Assembly: GCA_015207585.1 (NCBI GenBank)
Contig: JADEWQ010000007.1
Coordinates: forward strand, 1-64,000
Source of the DNA: Pleurocapsales cyanobacterium LEGE 06147
Lineage (GTDB): Bacteria; Cyanobacteriota; Cyanobacteriia; Cyanobacteriales; Xenococcaceae
Reading direction: 5' to 3'
DNA: 64,000 nt
Shown here: positions 55,287 through 64,000 of the stretch, piece after piece
How the letters are laid out: every line of letters starts with the position of its first letter
Numbering within the stretch: the first letter of the stretch is position 1
Notes under the pieces: model-generated
Seen by the model: only the letters and a program-made list of their open reading frames with translations
Told to the model about the DNA's origin: nothing
Database searches by the model: none
Program-made: the position numbers and the translations under genes

Positions 55287-55844
55287 ATGGTTGCATCAAC
55301 CAAGTATCTAACTCTGCAAGAATTCTTCGAGCTTCCCGAAAGCGATCGCCCTTATGAACTTATAAATGGTCAAGCTATTCCCAAAATGTCCCCTAAATTT
55401 TTTCACTCGCGATTGCAAAAGACTTTGTTGCTTTTACTAGATCGTTGGGCTAAAAATAGGGGTAGAGTCGAACCAGAGTGGGCAGTAGTTCTCAAGAGAA
55501 ATGGAGTAGATTGGGTTCCCGTACCAGATCTAACTTATATTTCTTTTGAACGATTAAGTGTAGATTGGATGTTAGATGAAGCTTGTCCTGTTGAACCAGA
55601 ATTAGCCATAGAAATTATTTCGCCAGGACAAAACTTTGGAGATTTAGCCGAAAAAGCAACTGATTATTTAAAAGCAGGAGTATCTAGAGTGTGGCTGATA
55701 GATACTCAAGCAAAAAGCATTACTATTTTTTATCCCAATACTTTACCTCAAACAATTAGAGGAACGACACCTATAGCTGATGACTTATTTCCTGAATTGG
55801 AACTAACTCCACAACAAATTTTCCAGCAAGCAGGTTTCGTTTAA
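55287..55844 (+). CDS. Uma2-family (DUF820) endonuclease-like protein
   Basis: A 185-residue protein of the PD-(D/E)XK-fold Uma2 family, expanded in cyanobacteria. Typical pieces: LTLQEFFELPESDRPYELING, EPEWAVVLKRNGVDWVPVPDLTY, ELAIEIISPGQ with DxLxEKATDYLKAGVSRVWLID. The active Glu-x-Lys is recognisable. Function in vivo is unsettled; these genes are often near mobile elements. It begins 34 bp after the mini-array. Confidence 0.9.
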   Translation: MVASTKYLTLQEFFELPESDRPYELINGQAIPKMSPKFFHSRLQKTLLLLLDRWAKNRGRVEPEWAVVLKRNGVDWVPVPDLTYISFERLSVDWMLDEACPVEPELAIEIISPGQNFGDLAEKATDYLKAGVSRVWLIDTQAKSITIFYPNTLPQTIRGTTPIADDLFPELELTPQQIFQQAGFV

Positions 55845-55896
55845 CTGTAAGGCGATCGAGATAAACTAATTTTTAGCAGCAAAAATAAATTTATTC

Positions 55897-56223
55897 ATGA
55901 GTGATGTATCTTCTCTTGTCTCAGGAACTTTTATACTGGGTTCTTTATTTGGTTTAGGTATTAGCTGGCTACTTTCCGCCAAAAGCGATCGCTATGAAAA
56001 ATTACTTAGAGAAACCAAGTATCTTGTTAATAGCAAAGATGGCATAGTAACTGTATCGGATTTGGTTTTCAATGCAGGAATACCTCCAGCCAAGTGTAAA
56101 AAATTTATCGAACGATTGGCAATTCAGCTTGATGCAGAAGTAGAACTAACGGAAACGGGAAAAATATTTTACAAGTTCCCAACTGCTAATAATTTGGACT
56201 ACAAGCATTTAAAAGGAAATTAA
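55897..56223 (+). CDS. Small membrane-anchored protein with winged-helix-like end
   Basis: A 108-residue protein. One membrane helix (about 8-27: LVSGTFILGSLFGLGISWLL), then a charged segment and a C-terminal domain (GIVTVSDLVFNAGIPPAKCKKFIERLA, then ELTETGKIFYKFP) that resembles a winged helix used for protein contact. No family recognised. 52 bp after the Uma2 gene. Confidence 0.6.
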   Translation: MSDVSSLVSGTFILGSLFGLGISWLLSAKSDRYEKLLRETKYLVNSKDGIVTVSDLVFNAGIPPAKCKKFIERLAIQLDAEVELTETGKIFYKFPTANNLDYKHLKGN

Positions 56224-56537
56224 TCTATCCTCAACTATTTTTGCTCTTATATTCAGGGTGGAAGCATTTTTGCCACATTGATTAGTTACAGTAAAACTGA
56301 AAATTGAGATTTATCATCGTTAATTGCTAGTAAATCTAAACCGTTAAGATAACAGTTTAGTAATTCCAATGGTTGAGGAGGGAGATGAATTGGTTGGCTA
56401 AAGGAATAGAAGCAGCTTCCAAATGGCGATCGCTTGCTCGCCATTTTTATCCGAAATCTGCAATCAACAAATCCCTAAGAGACAATAAACAAAGTGTCTG
56501 TACTGGCTGGCACTTCAGCTAAATTTGGACGAAATAG
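56224..56537. other. 314-bp intergenic region, no gene
   Basis: AT-rich leader before the carotenoid oxygenase. One HIP1 site; nothing else supported. Confidence 0.4.
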
Positions 56538-57941
56538 ATGCTAACAACACAAGTCAACCCCTATCTTGATGGCAATTTTGCACCAGTGCGTGAAGAAATC
56601 ACCGCTGAGGCACTGCAAGTAATTGGTGAATTACCCCCAGATTTATCAGGGATGTTCGTGCGTAATGGTCCTAACCCCCAATGGTCACCTATCGGTCAGT
56701 ATCATTGGTTTGATGGGGATGGAATGTTACACGGTGTCCGGATTCAAAATGGTCAAGCCAGTTATCGTAACCGCTATGTGCGTACGCGAGGATGGCAAAT
56801 CGAACAGGTCGCAGGTAAGGCAATCTGGAGTGGTTTATTAGAACCCCCACAAATGGATAATCCTTATGGTCCTGGGAAAAATACTGCTAACACGGCTTTA
56901 ATTTGGCACGCTGGACAAATGTTGGCACTGTGTGAAGGGGGTGCGCCTCACACCATCGATGTTCCTACTTTAGACACAATTGGCGAGTATACCTACAATG
57001 GTAAATTATTGTCTCCCTTTACCGCCCATCCCAAGGTAGATCCAGTAACGGGTGAAATGATGTTTTTTGGTTACTCTTTCGCGCCTCCGTACCTACAATA
57101 TAGTATAGTTTCTCCTACCGGTGAACTATTGCGGACGGTACCCATCGATATACCAATGGCGGTGATGATGCATGATTTTGCCATCACCGAAAATTATACT
57201 ATTTTTATGGATTTACCCCTGACTTTCAGCCAGCCAAGGATGCAACGGGGAGAACCGGGGTTAATGTTTGAAAGAAATAAACCCAGTCGCTTTGGTATTG
57301 TTCCCCGTCACGGTGACAACAGTAATATTCGTTGGTTTGAGAGTCCGGCTTGCTATGTCTTCCACACCCTCAATGCTTACGAAGTAGGAGACGAAGTAGT
57401 GCTGATAGCTTGTCGGATGAATTCTACTACCGTGTTAATGCCTGAAGATACAGTATCTAATCCCGAAGAAAATATCCCGAAACTGTATCGCTGGCGTTTT
57501 AACCTTAACACTGGAACTGTAAGGGAGGAAATGCTCGACGATATACCTTCGGAATTCCCCCGTGTGAACGAAAACTTTTTGGGACGACAAACCAGATACG
57601 GTTACGCTGGCAGAATGACACGGGGTTCTATGCCTTTATTTGATGGTGCGATCGAGTATGACTTGAATACTGGCAAGTCCCAAACCCATGAATTTGGACA
57701 AGGATGTTATGGTGGTGAAGCCGTGTTTGCACCACATCCCAGTGGGAAAGATGAGGATGACGGCTGGTTGATTATCTTTGTTCACAATAGTACGGAAGAA
57801 ACCTCAGAACTGGTAGTAATTAATGCCCAAGATATCACATCTGAACCAGTAGCGCGGGTATTAATTCCCCAACGTGTACCCTACGGTTTCCATGGTGCTT
57901 GGATTTCCGAAGCACAGTTAAACGCTTCTCGTGGGAATTAA
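56538..57941 (+). CDS. Carotenoid oxygenase (RPE65 family)
   Basis: A 467-residue non-heme iron dioxygenase that cleaves carotenoids or apocarotenoids. Four iron-ligand His regions are in order: FTAHPKVDP, VMMHDFAITEN, FHTLNAYE and YGFHGAWIS. NGPNPQW and HWFDGDGMLHG near the start are family signatures. Length fits apocarotenoid-15,15-oxygenase or lignostilbene-type enzymes; substrate cannot be read from sequence. Stand-alone gene. Confidence 0.95.
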   Translation: MLTTQVNPYLDGNFAPVREEITAEALQVIGELPPDLSGMFVRNGPNPQWSPIGQYHWFDGDGMLHGVRIQNGQASYRNRYVRTRGWQIEQVAGKAIWSGLLEPPQMDNPYGPGKNTANTALIWHAGQMLALCEGGAPHTIDVPTLDTIGEYTYNGKLLSPFTAHPKVDPVTGEMMFFGYSFAPPYLQYSIVSPTGELLRTVPIDIPMAVMMHDFAITENYTIFMDLPLTFSQPRMQRGEPGLMFERNKPSRFGIVPRHGDNSNIRWFESPACYVFHTLNAYEVGDEVVLIACRMNSTTVLMPEDTVSNPEENIPKLYRWRFNLNTGTVREEMLDDIPSEFPRVNENFLGRQTRYGYAGRMTRGSMPLFDGAIEYDLNTGKSQTHEFGQGCYGGEAVFAPHPSGKDEDDGWLIIFVHNSTEETSELVVINAQDITSEPVARVLIPQRVPYGFHGAWISEAQLNASRGN

Positions 57942-58226
57942 GGATTATCAGTAGGTGACTACTTTTTAGCTTCTTGCCAGAGTGCTTCTAATTTTTTAAA
58001 GTGTAATCAACAAGGGGGCGATTTACTATCGCCTCCATTTGGGTAACCTTGGAATTTTTTCTATAGCGGTAGTCAAAAAGATTAGGACATATTGAAAAGT
58101 CCAAATCATTGCAGTTTAAGAATCATACTTCTGTACGCGCTCCCGAAGGGTCCATAGCGACTACCGAAGGTCTTTCTGACTCGGTGACTCCTGACTCCTG
58201 CTGTAAATTCTACAAAAAATTCAACT

Positions 58227-59267
58227 ATGAAACTGTTTGTTCCTGGTCGTCTTTGTCTGTTCGGCGAGCATAGCGATTGGGCGGGAGAATATCGCCGTCT
58301 CAATTCCAATTTAGAGAAAGGATATGCTTTAATCGTGGGAACCAATCAGGGTATTTATGCTGAGAGCGAGTCCCTTGGCGACGATCGCTTTGTTGTAGTT
58401 AGCGATTGTCGAAAGCTCAGTCTTCCCCTAAATCGAGAAGCTTTACGAGCAGAAGCCGAGCGAGGGGGCTTTTTTAGTTATGCAGCAGGAGTAGCTTATC
58501 AAATACTAACTCGTTATTCGGTCGGTGGCGTTGCTATTAATAATTATTTAACCGATTTACCAATTCAAAAAGGATTATCTTCTAGTGCAGCTATCTGCGT
58601 TCTGGTTGCTAGAGCTTTCAATCACCTTTACCAACTAAATCTTTCTCTACAGGAGGAGATGGAGTTAGCTTATTTAGGAGAGAGAACCACGCCGAGTCGT
58701 TGCGGACGGATGGATCAAGCTTGTGCTTACGGTAATCAACCGATTCTGATAGTTTTTGATGGCGATCGCCTAGAAATTACTCCTTTAACCGTTCCTAAAA
58801 ACTTATTTTTGGTCATCGTCAATCTGGGTGCGACTAAAGATACGCGGTCGATCTTACAACAACTCAATCGATGTTATCCTTTTGCTACTGACGAAATACA
58901 ACAACAAGTCCAAAAATATTTAGGCAAAATTAGCTCTCAAATAACTCAACAAGCAGTATCGGCTTTACAACAAGGAGATGCAGCCAAAATTGGTTTCTTG
59001 ATGAAACGAGCACAAGCAGAATTCGACCGTTATTTAATTCCTGCCTGCCCCACTCAATTAACTGCTCCCGTGCTCCATCAACTCCTCAATCACAAACCGA
59101 TTCAACCCTATATTTTGGGTGGTAAGGGAGTTGGTTCTCAGGGAGACGGTACAGCACAATTAATCGTTCAAGATGAAACAAATCAACAAAAAGTTATTAA
59201 AATCATCCAGAGAGATTTTCCTCAGATGCAGTGCTTTCAATTAACCATTGCCAAGACTAGCAGTTAA
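58227..59267 (+). CDS. GHMP-family sugar kinase, galactokinase-like
   Basis: A 346-residue kinase. PGRLCLFGEHSDWAGEY is the substrate-binding start of galacto/fuco-type kinases. LPIQKGLSSSAAICVLVA is the GHMP ATP loop. GGKGVGSQGDGTAQL near the C-terminus is the third motif. RRCGRMDQACAYG supplies the catalytic Asp. Likely phosphorylates a hexose or similar sugar at C1; exact sugar unknown. No operon partner. Bases 57942-58226 upstream hold CTGACTCCTGACTCCTG repeat units. Confidence 0.88.
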   Translation: MKLFVPGRLCLFGEHSDWAGEYRRLNSNLEKGYALIVGTNQGIYAESESLGDDRFVVVSDCRKLSLPLNREALRAEAERGGFFSYAAGVAYQILTRYSVGGVAINNYLTDLPIQKGLSSSAAICVLVARAFNHLYQLNLSLQEEMELAYLGERTTPSRCGRMDQACAYGNQPILIVFDGDRLEITPLTVPKNLFLVIVNLGATKDTRSILQQLNRCYPFATDEIQQQVQKYLGKISSQITQQAVSALQQGDAAKIGFLMKRAQAEFDRYLIPACPTQLTAPVLHQLLNHKPIQPYILGGKGVGSQGDGTAQLIVQDETNQQKVIKIIQRDFPQMQCFQLTIAKTSS

Positions 59268-59287
59268 GGGTTTTTTCTATCGCAACC

Positions 59288-59470
59288 CTATTTCTCTTTT
59301 TTCTTTATCGAGAGTGCCAATATAAAAGCAGCAATTCCACCAATCAGCCCCAGAAATAGCCACAAGCCCAGACTGCGTCCCTTACGCCAAGCTATGACAG
59401 CAGCTATCCCACCGAGCAAACAGTGAAAGTTTAGTAACAGGTAGGGGGTTGGGTCAATCGGTAATGACAT
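59288..59470 (-). CDS. Small two-helix membrane protein
   Basis: A 60-residue protein with two hydrophobic helices (about 10-28 and 33-53, GLWLFLGLIGGIAAFILAL) and a basic tail KKKEK that would sit in the cytoplasm. Unknown function. Convergent with the GHMP kinase, 20 bp apart. Confidence 0.6.
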   Translation of the reverse strand: MSLPIDPTPYLLLNFHCLLGGIAAVIAWRKGRSLGLWLFLGLIGGIAAFILALSIKKKEK

Positions 59471-59765
59471 TAGTTTCGATCTAAAAGAGCGATCGCCTTG
59501 ACTATTTTTATGTCTACATCAATCATAAGAGGCTAGTGAGTTTTTTTCCCCTTCGTATTTATTTTTATTCACCATTAATTCTAAAATCCCGTTATACCAA
59601 CCTAATTAACTAGCCTTTGTTCGGGCAAAAAACCATACCTGGCATGGGATAACAACCACACTTTTGGATTTTTGTTTGACTTAATATTATAAGAATTGAA
59701 GTTAGAAATAATTCGCTAAACAAATTAATTAATCGATAGTTGTATTCAGCAAAGGAGGAAGTGTT

Positions 59766-60266
59766 ATGGCAATTGTTCGTTACAATCCTTGGCAAGAAAT
59801 GAAAGCTCTACAACGTCAACTAAACCGTCTGTTTGATGATGTTTTAATGCCCGATTCTTGGGGAGATTTTGGTAATTTATCTAAATTTCCTGCTGCCGAA
59901 TTAACGGAAACTGAGGATGTTTTACATCTCAAACTAGAAGTTCCTGGCATGGAAGCCAAAGATTTAGACATTCAAGTAACTGTAGACCATGTTTCTATCA
60001 GTGGCGAACGTAAGTCTGAATCCAAGTCTGAAGAAAATGGTGTAACTCGTTCTGAATTTCGTTATGGCAAATTCTCTAGAGTAATCCCTTTACCTGCACG
60101 AATTCAAACTACCAACGTTACCGCCGAATACAAAGACGGTATCCTTAATCTAACCTTACCAAAAGCTGAAGAAGAAAAAAACAAAGTAGTGAAAGTAAAT
60201 CTCGGCGAAGCTGAGGACGCGATTTCGTCGTCTCACGGCGAAATTAAAGACGTCCGTACTGCTTAA
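59766..60266 (+). CDS. Small heat-shock protein Hsp20/HspA
   Basis: A 166-residue ATP-independent chaperone. Short N-terminal arm (PWQEMKALQRQLNRLFDD), alpha-crystallin domain (about 45-140: FPAAELTETEDVLHLKLEVPG, GERKSE, GILNLTLPKAEE) and a C-terminal tail. Cyanobacterial HspA protects membranes and phycobilisomes. Strong ribosome site AAAGGAGGAA at 59752-59761. An RNA thermometer is known in the hsp17 leader of Synechocystis; I see no clear pairing of this site with the leader. A terminator follows at 60313-60345. Confidence 0.95.
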   Translation: MAIVRYNPWQEMKALQRQLNRLFDDVLMPDSWGDFGNLSKFPAAELTETEDVLHLKLEVPGMEAKDLDIQVTVDHVSISGERKSESKSEENGVTRSEFRYGKFSRVIPLPARIQTTNVTAEYKDGILNLTLPKAEEEKNKVVKVNLGEAEDAISSSHGEIKDVRTA

Positions 60267-60312
60267 GTTTTCTAAGGATAAACGAATGTAGCCATTTCAA
60301 TTAATAATCAAG

Positions 60313-60345
60313 CCCAGTTTGCTTGTATAGCAAGCTGGGTTTTTT
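60313..60345 (+). terminator. Rho-independent terminator of hsp20
   Basis: CCCAGTTTGCTT (60313-60324) pairs AGCAAGCTGGG (60329-60339) around GTAT, then T-run 60340-60345. The following 310 bases to 60657 hold no gene. Confidence 0.9.
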
Positions 60346-60657
60346 GTGTTTTAAAAAACTCTGGAACACGCTTACACCTAGCTTCTAAGCATTATTGCCG
60401 ATCTGGGCGGTAGAAGTTAATAACGGAACTAAAGGATATAGGAGTTTACTTCGGAAAATTAGCGATCGCAATAAATAGTAAGTTACATAATTTTTTTTCA
60501 TTATCCACTATTTCGCAACAATTCTATTTATATTAATGCTAATCTATCTCATCTAATGTGGTAGAATTCCCCTAGCAAAATTCAGAGTAAAGGCAAAGGC
60601 AGCTCGTGCAGGGATTAGCTGCTCGCTGCAAAGTGCCCCGAAGCCCGAGCGTGATTT

Positions 60658-60906
60658 GTGCGAAGAGTAATAGTGAAAACATCATTGGTATTGAGTCCCC
60701 TGGGGCTTATAATTATCCTGCCTGCTATCTGGACACCATCAGTTCGGGCGGAACTAGGCAACTTGCAAGGATTAGGCTTTGGCTTGGGGTTGTTTTATGT
60801 GGGGGAAGGACAAGGAGATTTGGACAATACGTTTCAGTGGCCCTGCTACTTGCATACCGATGTAGCTCTCTACTACCAGAGAGACAACTTCCAGATTCCA
60901 GATTGA
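60658..60906 (+). pseudogene. TonB-dependent siderophore receptor reduced to its two ends
   Basis: An 82-residue frame fuses an N-terminal signal peptide (LVLSPLGLIIILPAIWTPSVRAE) directly to the late barrel segment GLGFGLGLFYVGEGQGDLDN, then LHTDVALYYQRDNFQ. The latter is the conserved C-terminal region of siderophore receptors (FYVGxRQGDLxNSF...LPSYLRTDAALFYRRD). Everything between, normally 600-700 residues with plug and most of the barrel, is missing, and the frame ends before the last strand. A deletion, in frame by chance. Confidence 0.72.
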
Positions 60907-60915
60907 GGAAGATTT

Positions 60916-61998
60916 ATGGGAGGTTTAAATTCATTAGTTAGGGAGCTTGGGAAAAGTTTGTTACACTTCCAACGACTATTCGGGACAATTAGAACTAACC
61001 AACAAAGGAGTCTTTCTCGTCGGGGATTCCTGCTAGGACTCTTGACCGGACTTCTCATCTCAGCTTGCCGCCGCCAGGTTGCCCAAGCGCCGACTTCCCA
61101 GTTGGTAGCAGGTGAATGTCGAGTCGTCCAACATGATTTTGGCGAAACCTTTGTTCCCATGAACCCACAGCGCCTGATTGCCACAGACGAAAATGCCTTG
61201 GAAGTTTCACTGGCACTTGGTATCAAACCGATAGCAGCAGGAGAGCCTAATCTAGTAAGCGGACGCGCGCGTCATCTGGCAGGGAAAACCGAGGGCATAG
61301 CATCTCTAGGAAAAGAGGAACAGTTGAATCTGGAGAAGATGGTACAGCTCAATCCAGATCTGATTCTGGGTTTCCCCATCTTCTCAGAAAACTATCAGGT
61401 CTTTTCGCAAATAGCTCCAACAATCTCCTTCGACTACACCCACACAGGCTGGAAAGACAAACTTCGGCGTGTGGGAGAACTTTTAGGTAAAACTCAACAA
61501 GCTGAACAATTACTCGCGCAGTATCAAGCCCGCATCGAGGAATTTCAACAAGCAATGGGCGAGCGACTCGAGCAGACAGAAGTTTCTGTGGTGCGCTTCT
61601 ATGCAGGATTCAAAACCGCTGAATTTCGTACAAAATCCTCGTTTCCTGGCAGCATTTTAGAAGAGGTCGGGCTTCCCAGACCAGCGGCACAACGTCAGCC
61701 GGTTGGACCAGGAGAAACCTTCGTAATGGTTAGCCTGGAGCGTTTGGACCTGTTAGATGGAGATGCGATCTTTGCTGCCCTCGATCCGGGTGCGAAAGAC
61801 TCCTTTAGAAGATTTCAGACTAGTCCGCTCTGGCAGAGCCTCAAGGCAGTCAAAAATGACCGAGTCTATGTTGTTGATTCGGGTTATTGGATCTTTGGCA
61901 ATATTCTGGCTGCTAATGCTATCCTTGACGATCTCTTTAAATACCTTCTTCAAGAGGAGAATATTAATGACAGGACAGAGTCGCTTAACCGGACTTAA
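60916..61998 (+). CDS. Iron-siderophore ABC transporter binding lipoprotein
   Basis: A 360-residue FecB/FhuD-like periplasmic binding protein. LSRRGFLLGLLTGLLISAC gives a twin-Arg-like signal and lipobox Cys (about 51). QRLIATDENALEVSLALGIKPIAA and NPDLILGFPIF are the first lobe; the long helix joining lobes and SLKAVKNDRVYVVDSGYWI are typical of the helical-backbone class III. Frame intact. Start has GAGGAAG 5 bp upstream and follows the receptor remnant by 9 bp. Without a working receptor or permease nearby it may be orphaned. Confidence 0.9.
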   Translation: MGGLNSLVRELGKSLLHFQRLFGTIRTNQQRSLSRRGFLLGLLTGLLISACRRQVAQAPTSQLVAGECRVVQHDFGETFVPMNPQRLIATDENALEVSLALGIKPIAAGEPNLVSGRARHLAGKTEGIASLGKEEQLNLEKMVQLNPDLILGFPIFSENYQVFSQIAPTISFDYTHTGWKDKLRRVGELLGKTQQAEQLLAQYQARIEEFQQAMGERLEQTEVSVVRFYAGFKTAEFRTKSSFPGSILEEVGLPRPAAQRQPVGPGETFVMVSLERLDLLDGDAIFAALDPGAKDSFRRFQTSPLWQSLKAVKNDRVYVVDSGYWIFGNILAANAILDDLFKYLLQEENINDRTESLNRT

Positions 61999-62313
61999 TA
62001 GTTGATAGCTCATACAGTACTTGTTTAAGGAAAACATGGATTTCATCTCTTCAATCTCAACCCAGGAGAATACAGCGGTGTGCAGATAAAATTTGATTTC
62101 TTCTGCCAACCCACGCAGCACATCCGTGAAATCCTCGTTTGTACTCATCTTGAATTGCTGATGGCTTCAATCACAGACCCGTGCGATCGCAGCTAATTGG
62201 TTGCCCGTAGTTCAACACACCCTTTTTAAAAAAATTCTTAACAAAGCTGGAGTCAGCATAGAAAATTCTAGAAAAAAATTGCCGGGCGGGACCTTTTTCT
62301 TGAGGCTCCTTAA
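61999..62313. other. 315-bp stretch with no secure gene
   Basis: A minus-strand frame 62148-62005 (STNEDFTDVLRGLAEEIKFY) looks protein-like but runs on antisense through the binding-protein gene, so I do not call it. No repeats or RNA seen. Confidence 0.3.
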
Positions 62314-62910
62314 ATCCCCTATACTGAGAGTTCTAAGTGTCGAAGTGCTAAAGAATTTGTAAAGATTAAAATAATTTGTCAATATTATCGGGGAACTCGT
62401 GTTCTCGGTACTGCTAATTTTAATCGCGTCGAGTACGTCGGGACTTGCCCGGGAACTGCCATTAAACCCCAAACGGTTAGTGCCCGCTTTGCCTCTAGCA
62501 CGACCTCCCCTGCACCTGGTCGGCGCGTCAGAATCACCAACGTTACCGAGCAACTGGCAGTAGACCCCTTACCCTATACAGATCGGGAATACGAAGCCGG
62601 GCGATACTCAGAAAGTTTCAACCTCAAGCTCGACGATCGCCATCGTCTTCGGACATTTACGGTATTAGCAGGCGAAAATCAGTTGGAGTACGAAATTTAC
62701 GAAAACGATGAAGTAATCGAATCCGGCAGCCTTACTGCCGAGGTGCGAGTTAATGACGCCGGTCTATTTCCTCGCGATCGCGTCTGTACTTACCGGTGGC
62801 CTCGACATCCGTATTACTCACTCAGGAGAAGTTTTTGGCATCCCAGATTCTTTCCCTGGGGTTACTACTACAGCAGAAGCTTCCCGCGATTGGTCTGTCG
62901 GTGCCCATAA
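62314..62910 (+). pseudogene. Start-less open frame, secreted-type protein
   Basis: A 198-codon open frame with no ATG, GTG or TTG until codon 124 (62683). Residues such as VRITNVTEQLAVDPLPYTDREYE and LEYEIYENDEVIESGSL look like real beta-rich protein. The family is unknown to me. After FPRDRVC the sequence turns basic and Trp/Arg/Tyr-rich, suggesting a frameshift near 62790. The 5' end is lost to a deletion or the gene uses an unusual start. Confidence 0.4.
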
Positions 62911-62980
62911 ACACGATTTCAGATCCCTATCAACAGTCTAGAAGCTTTATAGGAAACAGGGTTGCTTAATGCTGGTCAGG

Positions 62981-63262
62981 TTAAGGCACGGGGTGCCTCC
63001 TTGCTTTAAAAGACAGGACTTTCCCGCACCATGCTTGGTTAATTGTTGAGCTTCGAGATAGTAGAACTAATAGGGTGACTGCTGCTAGGAAAGCCCCAGC
63101 ATTGACCTTAATGATTTCAGAAGTAGCGAGTGGATTGCGGGTAATGCCTTGGGTAATGGTGCCTGCGATCGCCAATCCTACACCGACCAGAAAGGCGATA
63201 AGAGTCCGCGGCAAGCGAAGGATGTTGATAACAAAGATATAGTCCGAGTTAGAGACTAAGTT
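62981..63262 (-). pseudogene. FecCD-family siderophore permease fragment
   Basis: From about 63262 (no start) the minus strand encodes SDYIFVINILRLPRTLIAFLVG, then GLAIAGTITQGITRNPLA and SEIIKVNAGAFLAAVTLLVLL, the RLPR-T and GxxQxxxRNPLA region of FecCD permeases, covering about 75 residues. After LLSRSS it runs into unrelated sequence and a stop at 62981. It is in reverse orientation to the binding protein gene. Dead remnant of the same iron-uptake system. Confidence 0.75.
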
Positions 63263-63479
63263 CTAAACTTTATCGAGCGGTTCCTCACGACTGGTTCTCC
63301 CGATTAATTGATTCTTTTTTTTAGAGCAAAATTTACCCAAGCATATGTACTGTACGTCGATAAGGGTCGCAGCTCCTCCTAGATAAACATGCAGTATCCC
63401 AGGCGGACTTGATATCTTCTAAAAATCAAGACTATCGTAGATAAAGCAAAATTTCTAATCTTAATTTATTCAAATTGAT

Positions 63480-64000
63480 ATGGTTAATAGCGACAGTCCG
63501 ATCAAAGATCCCTGGCAGATCCTAGAGGAATCGATTATTTATTATTACGATCGCCCGTTGGGGACGGTAGCTGCCTGCGATCCCAATACTGCTCCCTTAA
63601 ACTACGATCAATGTTTTATCCGCGATTTTGTGCCGGCGGCTTTGGTTTTTTTAATCAAAGGCAAAACGGATATCGTTCGCTATTTTCTCGTTCATACTTT
63701 AAAGCTACAAATTAAAGAAAGACAACTCGATTTTTTAGAACCGGGACGGGGATTGATGCCTGCCAGTTTTAAGGTAATTCATGAAGAGCGAGAACAATAT
63801 TTAAAAGCAGATTTTGGCGACCATGCTATTGGTAGAGTAACTCCCGTCGATTCCTGTCTGTGGTGGATGTTTCTTTTACGGGCATATGTTAAGGCTACGG
63901 AGGAGTATTCCTTAGCTCATACCCCTGAAATGCAGAAAGGAATTAGGCTCATCATGGAACTTTGTCTGTCGGCAAGATTTGATATGTATCCGACTTTGTT
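63480..64000 (+). CDS. Alkaline/neutral invertase (GH100), partial at window end
   Basis: The first 173 residues of a sucrose-cleaving enzyme of the GH100 family. ATG 63480, then [46 protein letters not shown], and [17 protein letters not shown], all typical of cyanobacterial InvA. The frame is open to the window edge, so the C-terminal two thirds are outside. Cyanobacterial genes of this type degrade sucrose after osmotic stress. Confidence 0.93.
   Translation, partial: MVNSDSPIKDPWQILEESIIYYYDRPLGTVAACDPNTAPLNYDQCFIRDFVPAALVFLIKGKTDIVRYFLVHTLKLQIKERQLDFLEPGRGLMPASFKVIHEEREQYLKADFGDHAIGRVTPVDSCLWWMFLLRAYVKATEEYSLAHTPEMQKGIRLIMELCLSARFDMYPTL

Noticed and set aside
59690-59765. RNA thermometer in the hsp20 leader
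   Set aside because: Known in Synechocystis hsp17, but I could not find leader bases complementary to AAAGGAGGAA here. A folding calculation of 59700-59790 would decide.
60873-61226. 117-residue minus-strand frame
   Set aside because: Antisense to the clean siderophore-binding gene.
62212-62553. 113-residue minus-strand frame
   Set aside because: Shadow of the start-less open frame at 62314-62910, which reads more like protein.

Overview
The window comes from a cyanobacterial chromosome. Direct signs are the many GCGATCGC (HIP1) octamers, geranylgeranyl reductase ChlP, a UPF0284-type CobT, CobQ, a DUF2232 membrane protein, bifunctional RibBA, an RPE65-type carotenoid oxygenase and a GH100 invertase. 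The abundance of Ser/Thr kinases, FHA domains and decayed genes, together with many short palindromic repeats, would suit a large-genome unicellular or baeocyte-forming lineage (Pleurocapsales/Chroococcales-like). That placement is inference. I saw no rRNA or tRNA.

Layout. 1-7.4 kb: gene remnants, then an AT-rich signalling cluster: FHA-WD40 protein, a GluR0-type glutamate-receptor K+ channel broken by one in-frame TGA, an FHA protein with a degenerate dynamin-like domain, and a transmembrane Ser/Thr kinase. 7.5-20 kb: a GNAT gene broken by one TAG, chlP, a PRC-barrel/DUF2382 stress protein beside a small membrane protein, pgsA, an undecaprenyl-phosphate sugar transferase, a Crp/Fnr regulator with DUF2232 and cobT in a tight run, a lipoprotein binding protein and a DUF6282 hydrolase. 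20-31 kb: a second Ser/Thr kinase, anmK, an SbmA/BacA-like ABC exporter, low-molecular-weight phosphatase, an SGNH-like envelope protein, and a Rieske protein divergent from a SufR-like regulator across a repeated operator-like site. 31-50 kb: PatA-like response regulator, pterin dehydratase, FHA-fused class A PBP, glyoxalase, sensor kinase, RibD-like reductase, FemAB/GNAT-like protein, argC, ribBA, Na+/H+ antiporter, glycosyltransferase, cobQ.

50.5-55.3 kb is a graveyard island: a group II intron 3' relic with its HNH tail, an IS200/IS605-like relic, a WYL regulator lacking its core, a Cas fragment, an MNT/HEPN toxin-antitoxin pair in decay, an apparently intact Cas5 (Cmx5/DevS type) and a two-repeat CRISPR with one 39-nt spacer. 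55-64 kb: Uma2 nuclease, carotenoid oxygenase, GHMP kinase, Hsp20, a collapsed siderophore-uptake locus (TonB receptor reduced to its two ends, intact binding protein, permease fragment) and the start of a GH100 invertase.

Two themes join the genes. First, phosphopeptide signalling: two Ser/Thr kinases and three FHA proteins, one fused to a peptidoglycan synthase. Second, active decay and repeat spread: several genes differ from an intact frame by one stop codon, and at least three genes carry small palindromic or tandem repeats inserted in frame.
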